NCBI RefSeq assembly: GCF_017876625.1
Contig: NZ_JAGIOH010000001.1
Coordinates: forward strand, 6,841,501 to 6,905,500
Reading direction: 5' to 3'
From: Streptomyces syringium
GTDB lineage: Bacteria > Actinomycetota > Actinomycetes > Streptomycetales > Streptomycetaceae
DNA length: 64,000 nt
The position numbers were made by a program, and so were the translations under genes. Below, in pieces: positions 33,271 through 42,700 of this stretch. Each line of letters opens with the position of its first letter. The stretch's first letter is position 1. A model generated the notes under the pieces. It was given only the letters and a program-made list of their open reading frames with translations. It did not search any database and was not told the origin of the DNA.

Positions 33271-34251
33271 CTACGCCTTGCGGAGACGGCCGATGATGCC
33301 GTCGAGATCGTGCCGGAAAAGGTCCGGGCGGACCCAGTGGCCGCCGTCCCGCTCGTGCGACTCGTGCGGGATGCCGGCCCGGTCGAGCAGGCCGCGGAAC
33401 TCCCGCTGGGTGTCGAGCACGTTGACCTCGTTCAGCCGGTCCCAGATGCGTTCGGGGCTGGTACCGGCGACCATGAAGACCCGCTTGTTCCGGTAACTCT
33501 CGACGCGCTGGCACGGGTTGTCGGCGCTGACCCTGTTCTGGTCCCAGGGCACGCCGTAGACGGTGCCGCCGCCCAGGTCGAGTGCGGAGGTCGCGTTGGC
33601 CCAGTGCACGATGATGTCACCGCGACCGCGCAGGCTGGCCGGGCCGGAATGGGCGCTCACCGAGGCGAAGTGACCCCAGTACTTGGCTGCGTACTTCAGC
33701 GCGCCGAAGCCGCCCATCGAGAACCCGGAGACGGCGCGGCCGTCGTACTCGTTGTACGTCCGGAAGTTGTCGTCGATCCACGGAATCAGTTGCTGGATGT
33801 GGAAGTGCTCCCAGTTCCGGGGGCCCACGAAGGAGGTGACCGGGTTGGAGTACCAGCCCGTGCGCCCGCCGTCGGGCATCACGACGATCATGGGCTTGCC
33901 GGCGGTCCACGCCCGGATGCCCCCCTCGGGCAGGCGGTCGAACTCGATGAAGTCGCCCCCGCCGCCGTGGAGCAGGTACAGGACGGGGTAGCGGCGTCCG
34001 CTGTGGTGGTAGTCGTCGGGGAGCAGGACGTTGACGGCGGGCTTCCAGCCGATCGCCGCGGTCTCGAAGCGGTAGTACCACATGCGGGGGTCGCTCTCGC
34101 CCGCCTCCACGATGCGCAGTCCGTGACCGTCACCGGCCGCACTGGCCGACGACGCCGCCCCGAGGACGGTCCCGCCGCCCAGGGCCATCGCCGCGGACAA
34201 TCCGCCGGCGGCCTTCAGGACACCTCTACGGGAAGGGCGCTGTTCGCTCAT
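33271..34251 (-). CDS. Tat-exported esterase, esterase D/antigen 85-like fold
   Basis: 326 residues. The signal peptide contains SRRGVLKAAGG, a twin-arginine motif, followed by a hydrophobic run ending in ASASAAG. The core matches the PF00756 esterase group, which includes mycolyltransferases: LYLLHGGGGDFIEFD, nucleophile Ser in VSGFSMGGFGAL near residue 165, and a His in RDGGHWVRPDLF near the C-terminus. Two consecutive ATGs (34254 and 34251) are possible; the second is better spaced from AGGAGG. Acts outside the cell on an unknown ester. Although next to cluster 1 it is grouped by strand and export with the following secreted proteins. Confidence 0.82.
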   Translation of the reverse strand: MSEQRPSRRGVLKAAGGLSAAMALGGGTVLGAASSASAAGDGHGLRIVEAGESDPRMWYYRFETAAIGWKPAVNVLLPDDYHHSGRRYPVLYLLHGGGGDFIEFDRLPEGGIRAWTAGKPMIVVMPDGGRTGWYSNPVTSFVGPRNWEHFHIQQLIPWIDDNFRTYNEYDGRAVSGFSMGGFGALKYAAKYWGHFASVSAHSGPASLRGRGDIIVHWANATSALDLGGGTVYGVPWDQNRVSADNPCQRVESYRNKRVFMVAGTSPERIWDRLNEVNVLDTQREFRGLLDRAGIPHESHERDGGHWVRPDLFRHDLDGIIGRLRKA

Positions 34252-34294
34252 CATGACCTCCTGGTCGAAAGGGGAGTAAGGGAGTGATAACGCG

Positions 34295-35302
34295 TCAGTT
34301 GTTCGTCATCCACGTCCCCTTGGCGGGGTTCCAGTGGATGGTGGCCTGCTGGAATTTCTGGGCTCTGCCGCCCGGCTCGTCCATCTCGTCCGTCACGGCG
34401 TAGCCGAGCACCGCTTCGTGGCCGGCGGTGTGGAAGGCCTTGTAGATCTCTCCGTGGACCGTGTGGGCGCCGGTCTGTTGTGACCAGAGGAAGAGTCCCT
34501 TTTCGAAGAACTGGTACCGGCCGCGGGTCCCGTCGGGTGCCTTTGCGGCCTCGGCCTCGTCCATCGTGGGGAAGCCCCAGCGCCGTTCCGAGTCCGTGGC
34601 CCAGAACTTCTTCAGGATGTCACCGTAGATCGCGTAGGCCTCGTCCGGATGCCAGATGATGATTCCGTTCCGGAACTGCTGGAACCGCCCGCCCATCAAG
34701 GCATCGCGCTCGCCCGTGACCGGCGGCCCCAGTGCGCTGCCCAGGCCACCCATGCCGTCGTACTTCACCCTGATCGCGCCGTAGGGCATCAGGTCGTCCA
34801 GACGGTGGTACCGGCGGGGCGAGAACCCCCGGAGGCCGTCGCCCCACACCCGCTCCTCGGGCACGTGCCCGAAGTCGTACGTCTCGCGTACCACCGGCTG
34901 GGTGTGGGCGGCGTCGGCCCAGCGGACGAACAGCGCCACATGGTCCGTGCCGCCCGCGTCCCGCAACAGGGCGTCACCGGCTTGCAGATCGGCCGCCGGG
35001 ATCTCGGAGGTGACGTTCCACAGACTCCAGGTGTTCAGGGACGAGCCCAGGTTCCACGCCATCGACACATAGCCCGAGCAGTCCGGGCGGTAGCAGCCGA
35101 ACTGGTTGCGGTGGCAGCCGCTCTGGCTGTACGGCACCCGCTCGGCGATCCATGACCAGGCGCGGTCCATCACCTCGCCCCGCCCGATCGGCCCGTCCGT
35201 GTCCGACGCGCTCGCGGCCGGTGCCAGGGTCACCGTGGCGACGAGCGCTGCCAGCGTCAGCGCCATCGCTCTGGTCACCCGCTGAAGGATCAGTGATCTC
35301 AT
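34295..35302 (-). CDS. secreted NlpC/P60-type peptidase with LGFP repeats
   Basis: 335 residues. Sec signal at the N-terminus (about 1-32, ending PAASASD). The catalytic domain spans about 38-175 with the probable nucleophile Cys in RPDCSGYVSMAW near residue 74 and His in GGTDHVALF near residue 120. The C-terminal half (about 185-335) holds at least three LGFP-type repeats (GSALGPPVTGE, RRWGFPTMDEAE, EAVLGYAVTDEMD), which bind cell-wall components. The likely role is cutting peptidoglycan cross-links or stem peptides. Close to the esterase (43 bp) and the lectin (23 bp) on the same strand, so probably one operon of exported wall-active proteins. Confidence 0.82.
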   Translation of the reverse strand: MRSLILQRVTRAMALTLAALVATVTLAPAASASDTDGPIGRGEVMDRAWSWIAERVPYSQSGCHRNQFGCYRPDCSGYVSMAWNLGSSLNTWSLWNVTSEIPAADLQAGDALLRDAGGTDHVALFVRWADAAHTQPVVRETYDFGHVPEERVWGDGLRGFSPRRYHRLDDLMPYGAIRVKYDGMGGLGSALGPPVTGERDALMGGRFQQFRNGIIIWHPDEAYAIYGDILKKFWATDSERRWGFPTMDEAEAAKAPDGTRGRYQFFEKGLFLWSQQTGAHTVHGEIYKAFHTAGHEAVLGYAVTDEMDEPGGRAQKFQQATIHWNPAKGTWMTNN

Positions 35303-35325
35303 GACTGCCCCCTGAGAAGCAGTGG

Positions 35326-35820
35326 TCAGGACCAGCTCTGGTACGGGGTGTTGTTGCAGGCCCAGGTCCGGAAGCCCAGGCTGCTGTCGTCGATGCAGCG
35401 GCCCGTGGCCTGGTTCTGGAAGCGGACGGTGCCGTCACCCCAGACCTTGATCCACCAGCTCTGCTCCGGTTGCGAGCCGCAGGTGGCGACGGTCCGGAAA
35501 CCGTTGTCGGTGTCCTCGACGCAGCGGCCCGTGTTCATGCTCTTCAACTGGCGGGTTCCGTCGCCCCAGACGTGTATGGACCACTTCTGGGGAGTGGAGC
35601 CGTTGCAGCTCCAGGTGCGGAAGCCGTTGTCGGTGTCGTCGATGCAGCGGCCCGTGGCCTGGTTCCTGAAGGACTGGACGGCATCGTCGGCGCGCGCCGG
35701 GGCCGCGGCGACGGCCGGTGCGGTGGGCGGTGCGGTGGCCAGGGCGGCCGGCGCCGGGGCGAGGGCGGTGACGGCGAGGACCCCGCCGAACAGGAGCGTT
35801 CTCATGCTGCGCAGGTGCAC
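35326..35820 (-). CDS. small secreted ricin-type beta-trefoil lectin
   Basis: 164 residues: a signal peptide (about 1-44, Ala-rich) followed by only a lectin domain. Three repeats each contain a TGRCIDD or TGRCVED element, a GFRT turn and a QxW-like segment (PQKWS, EQSWW, YQSWS), the three lobes of a ricin-B-type trefoil. There is no attached enzyme domain. It lies just upstream of the NlpC/P60 gene and may target the same surface glycans. GTG at 35820 is chosen because GGGGGA stands eight bases upstream; an ATG at 35805 is the alternative. Confidence 0.82.
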   Translation of the reverse strand: MHLRSMRTLLFGGVLAVTALAPAPAALATAPPTAPAVAAAPARADDAVQSFRNQATGRCIDDTDNGFRTWSCNGSTPQKWSIHVWGDGTRQLKSMNTGRCVEDTDNGFRTVATCGSQPEQSWWIKVWGDGTVRFQNQATGRCIDDSSLGFRTWACNNTPYQSWS

Positions 35821-36034
35821 TGTTTCGTTCCCCCTGTACGAGTCGTGTCACGTGTGAGCGCGGTCCGGGGACCGACGGGCCGCAAGGTAGTCGTGGGGCA
35901 TCGCGATACGGCACCCGGAACCTTCCGGGGTGACGGCGCCCGGCGATCCGCGATAGAGCTCTGTGTGCGGTGGATCCCTGCGATCACCGTCGAGTCGAAG
36001 GCGTCGAAGGAGGGGTGTGGCAAGGAGCGGTGTG

Positions 36035-37540
36035 TCAGTGAACGGGCGTGGGGCGCGGGCACTGGGGGACCGTGGGACGGTCCTTCGTCCGCACGGCGGG
36101 CAGCCATGCCGTGGACCGGGTCGAGCCGGACCGGAGACGGACCCGGAACCACTGGGCGGACCAGGTGCCCACCTCGTCGACGATCGGCACCCCCTTGGGG
36201 AGTTGGCAGTCGACGGCGAGGACGTCACCGTGCCAGACCCGGGTCGGTACGACGTTGTCGATGGTGTACGGCCGCAAGGGGTCGATCGCCAGGCCGAGAC
36301 TGCACTCCGGGTTCCGGTCCTTGCGGTCACCGCAGGAGGGTTCGGAGTTGAAGACGCGGACGCGGCCGGCGGCGCCGGACTCCGTGTCGGCCGATGCCGT
36401 GGCGGCGTGCCCGCCGGTTCCGTCCGGCGGGGCGGAACCGCCGTCGCGCGCGGCGTACCACCAGCCCGCCGCGAGGGCCCCGCACACCGCGAGGGCCACC
36501 AGAGCGGCGCGGGTTCTTCCGCGCCGGCCTGCCGGACGGCGGGCGGCCTCGGAGGGAGACTGGCCGCCCGCCTCGTCGGCGGGCTCCGGTGCCGTGTCCT
36601 GCCGGGCGGCGATGCGTGCCAGCAGACTCTCCGCGGTGTGCGCGGCCCGCGCGTCGTGGGTCGGTGCCAGACAGTCGGCGGCCAGCGCCCGCCAGAACGG
36701 CGGCACGGCATCGTCCATGCGCAACGGCGCCCGCCCGTCGGCGTACTCCTGTGCCGTGGCCGCGCGCGAGACCGGCGTGGCACCGGGGAACGGCGAGGCG
36801 CCCGAGGTGAACATCTCGTGGATCATGATGCCCAGGGCCCAGATGTCGACGCTCGGCCGGACCTGCACGCCGTGCTCGCCGAGCGGGGCCTTCCAGCGCT
36901 CGGGCGGGAGGTAGTCGAACGTGCCCATCGGGGGTCCGTACCCGTGCGTGCCGCGGGTGCCGGTCAGTTCGGTGACGAGCCCGAAGTCCGACAGCTTGGC
37001 CGAACCGTCGGCCATGATCAGGACGTTGTCCGGTTTGAGGTCGCCGTGCACCCAGCCGCTGCGGTGCAGATGGGCCAGGCCCTCGCAGATCTCGGTGATC
37101 AGCCGGGCGCCCTCGGCTTCGTCCCTTTCCGTCTCGAGTTCCTCAGCGAGCAGATCCCGCAAGCTGTGGGCGGCCCGCTCCATGACCAGGACGATCGCGC
37201 CGTCCAGGAACGGGTGGCCCGGGTCGCTGAGCACGAGGGAGCCCAGCAGACGGATCAGCCTGGGGTGGCGGGCCCGGAGGCCGAATTCCACCTCGCGGCG
37301 GGCGGTTTCGGCGACCCTGCGGGCCTGCCGCGGTGCGAGCCCCTCGGTCGGTAAGAACTTGAGCGCGACATCTTCCTGACCTGCTGTCAGCTTCGCGTCG
37401 CCGTCGACGGGCCGCCCCGCGTAGACCGTTCCCCAGCCGCCCGACGCGATGGGCTCGGTGACCTCCCAGTCGCCTACGCGGTAGCCAGGGGGCAGCGGTG
37501 GTGTGCGCTCATCCCCCGATGAGCCGGCCGGACCCCGCAC
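36035..37540 (-). CDS. membrane Ser/Thr protein kinase (PknB-like) with extracytoplasmic domain
   Basis: 501 residues. Kinase domain at about 20-290: glycine loop IASGGWGTVYAG, Lys in VALKFLP, catalytic loop HGDLKPDN, and SDFGLV. The catalytic loop has HGD instead of HRD, so this is a non-RD kinase whose activation may not depend on phosphorylation of the activation loop. A proline/basic linker leads to one membrane span (about 345-363, AALVALAVCGALAAGWWYAA). The outer domain of about 135 residues contains Cys pairs (PSCGDRKDRNPECS, VDCQLP) and no PASTA repeats; I do not recognise it. GTG start at 37540 follows GGAGGGGG. The FHA gene upstream on the same strand makes a kinase-reader pair. Confidence 0.88.
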   Translation of the reverse strand: MRGPAGSSGDERTPPLPPGYRVGDWEVTEPIASGGWGTVYAGRPVDGDAKLTAGQEDVALKFLPTEGLAPRQARRVAETARREVEFGLRARHPRLIRLLGSLVLSDPGHPFLDGAIVLVMERAAHSLRDLLAEELETERDEAEGARLITEICEGLAHLHRSGWVHGDLKPDNVLIMADGSAKLSDFGLVTELTGTRGTHGYGPPMGTFDYLPPERWKAPLGEHGVQVRPSVDIWALGIMIHEMFTSGASPFPGATPVSRAATAQEYADGRAPLRMDDAVPPFWRALAADCLAPTHDARAAHTAESLLARIAARQDTAPEPADEAGGQSPSEAARRPAGRRGRTRAALVALAVCGALAAGWWYAARDGGSAPPDGTGGHAATASADTESGAAGRVRVFNSEPSCGDRKDRNPECSLGLAIDPLRPYTIDNVVPTRVWHGDVLAVDCQLPKGVPIVDEVGTWSAQWFRVRLRSGSTRSTAWLPAVRTKDRPTVPQCPRPTPVH

Positions 37541-37624
37541 CGTTTCCCCCTCCGGTCCGCAGGGTGTACCGCCGTGCGCTGCCGCTGCCCGTGGTTCTTC
37601 GTCCGGGTCTGCGTCCTGTCGGTC

Positions 37625-38431
37625 TCATCCCACCGTCTCCCGCCCCCACGGACCCGCCCCGGTCCGGGCCGGCAACAGCGCGAGGTGTTCCTCCCGTACG
37701 AGCCCGAAGCGCAGGGCGAGTCCGACGATCGCCTCCCGCTTGCCGTTGCGGCGCGCTTCCCTGCCGGGTTCGCTCCCGGCCGGGGCGCCGATGCGCATCT
37801 TCTCCCCGGCCAGGTAGTCGATGTGCGAGCTGACGGCCCGGGCCGTCAGCCGGCCACAGGCGGCGTGCGGTCGGAGCCGCTCGACGATCTGGGGAGTGGT
37901 GGGCACCGCGACCGCCGACTCGTCACGCAGCCGCGGTTCGCAGAGCGCGACCAGCACCAGGAAGTAGGTGGCCGTCTCGTCCAGGGAGTAGGCGGTGACG
38001 GTGCGGCTTCCCCAGGGACCGCCCGTCTCGTGCGGGTCCATGTAGACGTGGTCGGGTGCAAACACCTGGAAGGCGACCGTGGTGCCGTGGCGTGCGGGCA
38101 GCACGACCCGGGAGAACTCGAAGGGGATGGGTGCTCCGGCCCGTCGCGGCGGCACGCGCAGATACTCCCCGGCCCCCTCGGGGTTCTCCACCACATAGCT
38201 CTGGGTCGTGCTGTGGTTGCTGAGCTGCCAATGATCGTCGGTCACCCGGATCTCTCCCGCCAGCCGGGAGACCGCCTCGCCGGCGAGGCGGAGTTCGACC
38301 GGGGTCGTCGCCGATCCCCGCCCGAAGCGCGCCACTTCCCCCGGGCCGAGCCGTAACGTCACCGCTTCGCCGCCCGGCCCCCCGCCGGCGACGCCGCTCT
38401 CCTGCGGCAGATAGACCACTATCCCGCTCAC
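37625..38431 (-). CDS. FHA-domain protein, probable partner of the adjacent kinase
   Basis: About 268 residues, soluble. The N-terminal 110 residues fit a forkhead-associated fold: FGRGS near residue 35 and NHSTTQSYVVEN near residue 73 correspond to the phosphothreonine-binding Arg-Ser and Asn-His elements. The C-terminal half, with TYFLVLVALCEPRLRDES and SSHIDYLAGEKMR, looks like a winged-helix region, so it could be a phosphorylation-sensing regulator. GTG at 38431 follows GAGGAGGGGG. It ends 84 bp before the kinase gene, arguing for one operon and for the kinase as its phosphodonor. Confidence 0.72.
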   Translation of the reverse strand: MSGIVVYLPQESGVAGGGPGGEAVTLRLGPGEVARFGRGSATTPVELRLAGEAVSRLAGEIRVTDDHWQLSNHSTTQSYVVENPEGAGEYLRVPPRRAGAPIPFEFSRVVLPARHGTTVAFQVFAPDHVYMDPHETGGPWGSRTVTAYSLDETATYFLVLVALCEPRLRDESAVAVPTTPQIVERLRPHAACGRLTARAVSSHIDYLAGEKMRIGAPAGSEPGREARRNGKREAIVGLALRFGLVREEHLALLPARTGAGPWGRETVG

Positions 38432-38946
38432 TGCCCCCTCCTCACACCCCCGGCAGCAACGGCTGCCACGCACGCCGAACGTTACACATGCGCCCCCCGG
38501 GCCCGGTCCGGTTGTTGGCCGGCCCGGCGGCGGGCGGATGACCGGTGACAGGTGGCCGGTAACGACCGATGGAGCGGGCGTCGCCAACTGTACGTATGGG
38601 GTCCGTCACGCCGCAAAAACTGACATTCCGGAGTTTCCACCGGGTGCCGACGGCCGTCCGCCGTGAAGTCCCGGTTTGCGCGGCCGGACCGGTGTTTCCC
38701 GGCGAACCCGCTGGTCAACGCGGCCGAAATGCGATGGCCGCATGTCCGAAACTCCCTCACTGCATGTCTGAAATTCATCGGCCGTGGCTCAAATCCACTC
38801 GGTGGGTTCCGTGAGGTCTGTCCCGGTTCGGTCCATGATCGTTTGCTGTGGACAGAGCGGATTGCCTGCCCCTAGGATCCAGCCTGGCCTGACCGGACAT
38901 GGTCGAGGAATTAGCCGAAGACTTTTTGACATTCGGGGGAATTCAT
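38432..38946. promoter_or_regulatory. divergent region, left boundary of cluster 2
   Basis: 515 bases with no gene I can support, separating the leftward FHA-kinase operon from the rightward cluster 2 operon. From about 38600 it becomes less GC-rich and contains scattered A/T runs. An in-frame ATG at 38899 could extend the first cluster 2 gene, but it has no ribosome site. No clear sigma-factor consensus with proper spacing was found. Confidence 0.4.
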
Positions 38947-39795
38947 ATGCCCAGCCCCACCGTGTGGAATGTCGTGCTCGATTCAGGAGCTGACACCGAC
39001 ATTGTGCTCGCCGCCGATTTTCCGGTGACCGGCCGAAACGAGGGTGGATTCGCCGATCTGGCGCCCGGTCTCCGACTGGACTGCGCCCTGTGGCAGACGG
39101 TCGCCCCGGTCCGCAGTCCCGAGACGGACGCCCTGGACGACGCGTACCTCGAGCCCTGGCTCTCGGAGGTCGCGGCGAGCGGACGGACGGTCCGCGCGGT
39201 ACTGGGTTACTGCGCGGGCTCGGTGTTCGCCGGCGTGCTCGCCGAGAAGATCGCCGCGCGCCAGTCCACCGCTCCCCTCGTGGTCGTCTTCGACCCCGAG
39301 CTGGTCGATGTACCCACCGTTCACCTCCAGTTCGGGCGGGTGATCGGCAATATGACCACCGTTCTGACGGCCGAGGAAATCAGTGAGCTGACCGGCGCCG
39401 CGGAGCAACTCGTCGCGAAGCCCGGTATCGAGCCGGCCGAATTCGCGGCCGGGCTCTACGCGGCCTTCCGGCCCATCGGCACCGCGGCGCTCCGACGCGC
39501 CGGACTGGACGAGGACTACGCCGGCGAACTGGTCCAGCTGGTCGGCTCGTTCATGGCCTACCTCGCCACCGCCGCCGGACTCGACCCGCGTCCCGGCTGG
39601 GCGCGGGCCACGGTGATCACCTCCGCCAGCGAGCAGAGCGGACTGAACCGTCTGCGCGCCACGCCCGGCATCGCCCCCATCGAGGTCGCGGACGAGCGGC
39701 GCTTCGAGGTCGAGCACCGCGACCTGCTGCGCACCCCCGCCGTCGCCGAGTCGGTGGCCGGTGTCCTGGCCGACCGCCCGGGGGCCCACGCGTGA
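38947..39795 (+). CDS. thioesterase-like alpha/beta hydrolase with Cys in the nucleophile elbow
   Basis: 282 residues. The elbow reads LGYCAGSVFAG near residue 82, so a Cys stands where type II thioesterases usually have Ser (GxSxG). VVVFDPELVDVP near residue 115 could supply the Asp. A late His occurs in FEVEHRDLLRTP near the C-terminus. Such Cys enzymes can favour acyl transfer over hydrolysis. It is the first gene of the cluster 2 operon and its stop overlaps the NRPS start in GTGA, implying that it edits or unloads that NRPS or the PKS line. ATG at 38947 has GGGGGA upstream. Family assigned from the elbow and context only. Confidence 0.6.
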   Translation: MPSPTVWNVVLDSGADTDIVLAADFPVTGRNEGGFADLAPGLRLDCALWQTVAPVRSPETDALDDAYLEPWLSEVAASGRTVRAVLGYCAGSVFAGVLAEKIAARQSTAPLVVVFDPELVDVPTVHLQFGRVIGNMTTVLTAEEISELTGAAEQLVAKPGIEPAEFAAGLYAAFRPIGTAALRRAGLDEDYAGELVQLVGSFMAYLATAAGLDPRPGWARATVITSASEQSGLNRLRATPGIAPIEVADERRFEVEHRDLLRTPAVAESVAGVLADRPGAHA

Positions 39796-42700
39796 GTCTC
39801 GCTCTTCCCGACGGCCACGTCCGTCCGACCCGCAAGGAGAGCACCCTCTGGCTGCTCGACGAGCTGGTCCCGGACAGCGGCGCGAGCAACCTCTCGCTCG
39901 CGGTCCGGGTGCGCGGCCGGCTCGATCGCGCCGCCGTCGCGCAAGCCCTCCAGCTCCTCCCGGCACGCTTCGAGGTGCTGCGGACGGTGTTCCACCGCGA
40001 CGACACCGGACTGACCAAGTCCGTCGTGCCGTCCCTGGCCGTCGGTCTGGAGGAAGCGGACCACCACGGGGACGAGGCCGGTGAACGAGCCGTCCTGACG
40101 GCCTTCGTGGCCAGGCCGTTCGCCACGGACGGCAGCCCGCTCCTGCGGGCGCTGCTGCTGCACGGGCAGGACGGGGACGTCCTGTGCCTGGCGGTCCACC
40201 ACGCCGTGTCGGACGTCCAGTCGACGGCGATCCTGCGCGCCGAGTTCGTGTCCCTCTACGAGGCGTGTGCCGCCGGCGAGCCGCCCGTGCCCGCCGAGGT
40301 GCCCGCCTGGCACGAACCCGAACCGTCGGACGCGAGCCGGGAGTACTGGCGCGAGCAGATGGCCGGGTTCCGCTCCTCGGGGCTGGAACTCCGGTGCGAG
40401 CAGCGGGAACAGGCGGTCACCACCCTCCAGGGCGACGAGGTCACCCACGTCCTGTCGCCCGAGGCCCATGCGGTGGTGCGCCGCCTCCAGCGCGAGCTGC
40501 GGGCGCCGGAATCGGTCGTCCTCCTCACCGCCTACGCGGTGCTCCTCGCCGCTCACGGCGCCGGCCCCGACCTGACCATCGGCTCCCCGGTGAACACCCG
40601 CCCCCGCGAGGCGGTGGACACGGTCGGCTACCACAGCAACCTCGTCACCCTGCGGCTGCTGCTCGAGTCGGACGCGAGCTTCCGGGACCTCACCGCCCTG
40701 ACCCGGCGGACGTTCATGGAGGCCATGGCGCACAAGGACGTGGCGGCCGACGACGTCCTCGACATGGTCGAGCGCGACGGCTCCGGCTGGCGCAACGGCC
40801 TGTTCAAGCACGTGTTCAACTACGTGCCCTTCGTCGACGACCAGCGCACCTTCACCGTCGCCGGCACCGAGGCCGAACTCATCGTGGTGGAGAACGGTTT
40901 CAGCCAGTTCGACCTCGAGTTCTTCGTGTCGGCCAACAAGGACACGGCCACCGTGCGCGCGGTGTTCTACACCGGCGTGCTGGACCGGTCGGACGTCGAG
41001 CTGATGGTCCAGCGCTACGACGCCCTGCTGGTCGCCCTGGGCGCCTCGGTGGACGCCCCCCTCGCCGCGCTGCCGGTCTGGTCGCCGCGGGACCACGCGG
41101 TCATCGAGGCAGCCAACGCCACGGACCGCGTCATCGAAACCCCGTCGGTACTCGCCGGGTTCGCCGACCGCGCCGCCAAGGACCCCACGGCCGTGGCCGT
41201 CCGCGACGGCGACCGCACGGCGACGTACGGCACGCTGTGGTCCGCCGCCGTCGACACCGCCGCCCGGCTGACCGCCGCCGGTGTGCGACCCGGCGACGTC
41301 GTCGCGCTGCTCCTGCCGCGCGGCGCGGCGCTGGCCGCCTCGGTGTTCGGCACCTGGCTCGCGGGCGCCGCCTATCTGCCGCTCGACCCGAACCACCCCG
41401 CGGAGCGGCTGGCGTACCAGCTCGACGACGCCGGTGCCCGCACCGTGATAGCCGGGGCGGGGATCACGGCTCCGGAAGGCCGCGCCACCGTGCCCGCCGC
41501 CGACTGGGAGAACGTCCCCGACGCGCCGGTGGACGTCGCGGCGGCAGCGGCGGCCGAACCCGACGCCCTCGCCTACGTGATCTACACCTCCGGATCGACC
41601 GGCAAGCCCAAGGGCATCCCGATCCGGCACCGCAGCCTCGTCAACCACATCGTCGACTACGCCGACCGGTTCGGCGTGGCGGGATCGACGCGCCCCACGG
41701 GCTGGCTCAGCACCTACAGTTTCGACACCTCCTCGCTCGAACTGATGATGCCGCTGCTGCACGGCGGGCACACGGTGGTCATCCCGGACGAGGCGCGGAC
41801 CGACGGCGGTCTGCTGGCCGCCGCCGTGGCCGCCCACGACATCGGGCTGCTCCAGGCGACCCCCACCACCTGGCGGCTCGTCGCCCGCGACGCCGCCGAG
41901 ACGCTGGCCGGACGCACCATCCTCACCGGTGGCGAACCCCTGCCCGCCGAACTGGCGGCCACGCTGCTCGCGGCCGGCGCCGAGCTGTGGAACGTCTACG
42001 GCCCCACCGAGAGCACGATCTGGGCCACCGCGGGACGCATGAGCGCCGACCGCGGCGGGCGGGTGGACGTCGGCTCGCCCATCGCCAACACCCGCATCTT
42101 CATCGCCGACCCGCACGGCAGGCCGCTTCCGGTCGGCCTCCGGGGCGAGCTCTGCGTCGCGGGCACGGGCGTCGCCTCCGGCTACCACGGGCGGCCCGAG
42201 CTGACCGCGGAACGCTTCGGCGAGAACGCCGAGTACGGACGGTTCCACCGCTCCGGTGACGTGGCCTGCTGGCGGCCGGACGGCCGGATCGACCTGTTCG
42301 GCAGGGTCGACCGGCAGGTCAAGCTGCGCGGCAACCGGATCGAACTGGCGGAGGTCGAGGCGGTCCTGCTGGCCCACCCCGACGTCGAGGCCGCGGCCGT
42401 CGTGGTCGTCGGCGATCCGAGCGCCGACGGCTCCCTGGCCGCGTTCGTCCGGATGCCCGGCCGCCCCGAGGCCGCGGCCGAGCTCTGGGACCACGCCCGC
42501 GGGCAGCTCCCGCGCTCGGTGGTACCGCACCAGTTCATCGCCGTGGACACCTTCCCCCGGACCGGCAGCGACAAGGTCGACTACCTGGCCCTCGCCGAAC
42601 AAGCGGCGCGGCACCGGGGCCCGGCCGCCGGCGGCGACGCGGCCGGCGCGGGCGACGACGACCTCACCACGACCGTCGTCGGCCTCTTCGCCGAACTGCT

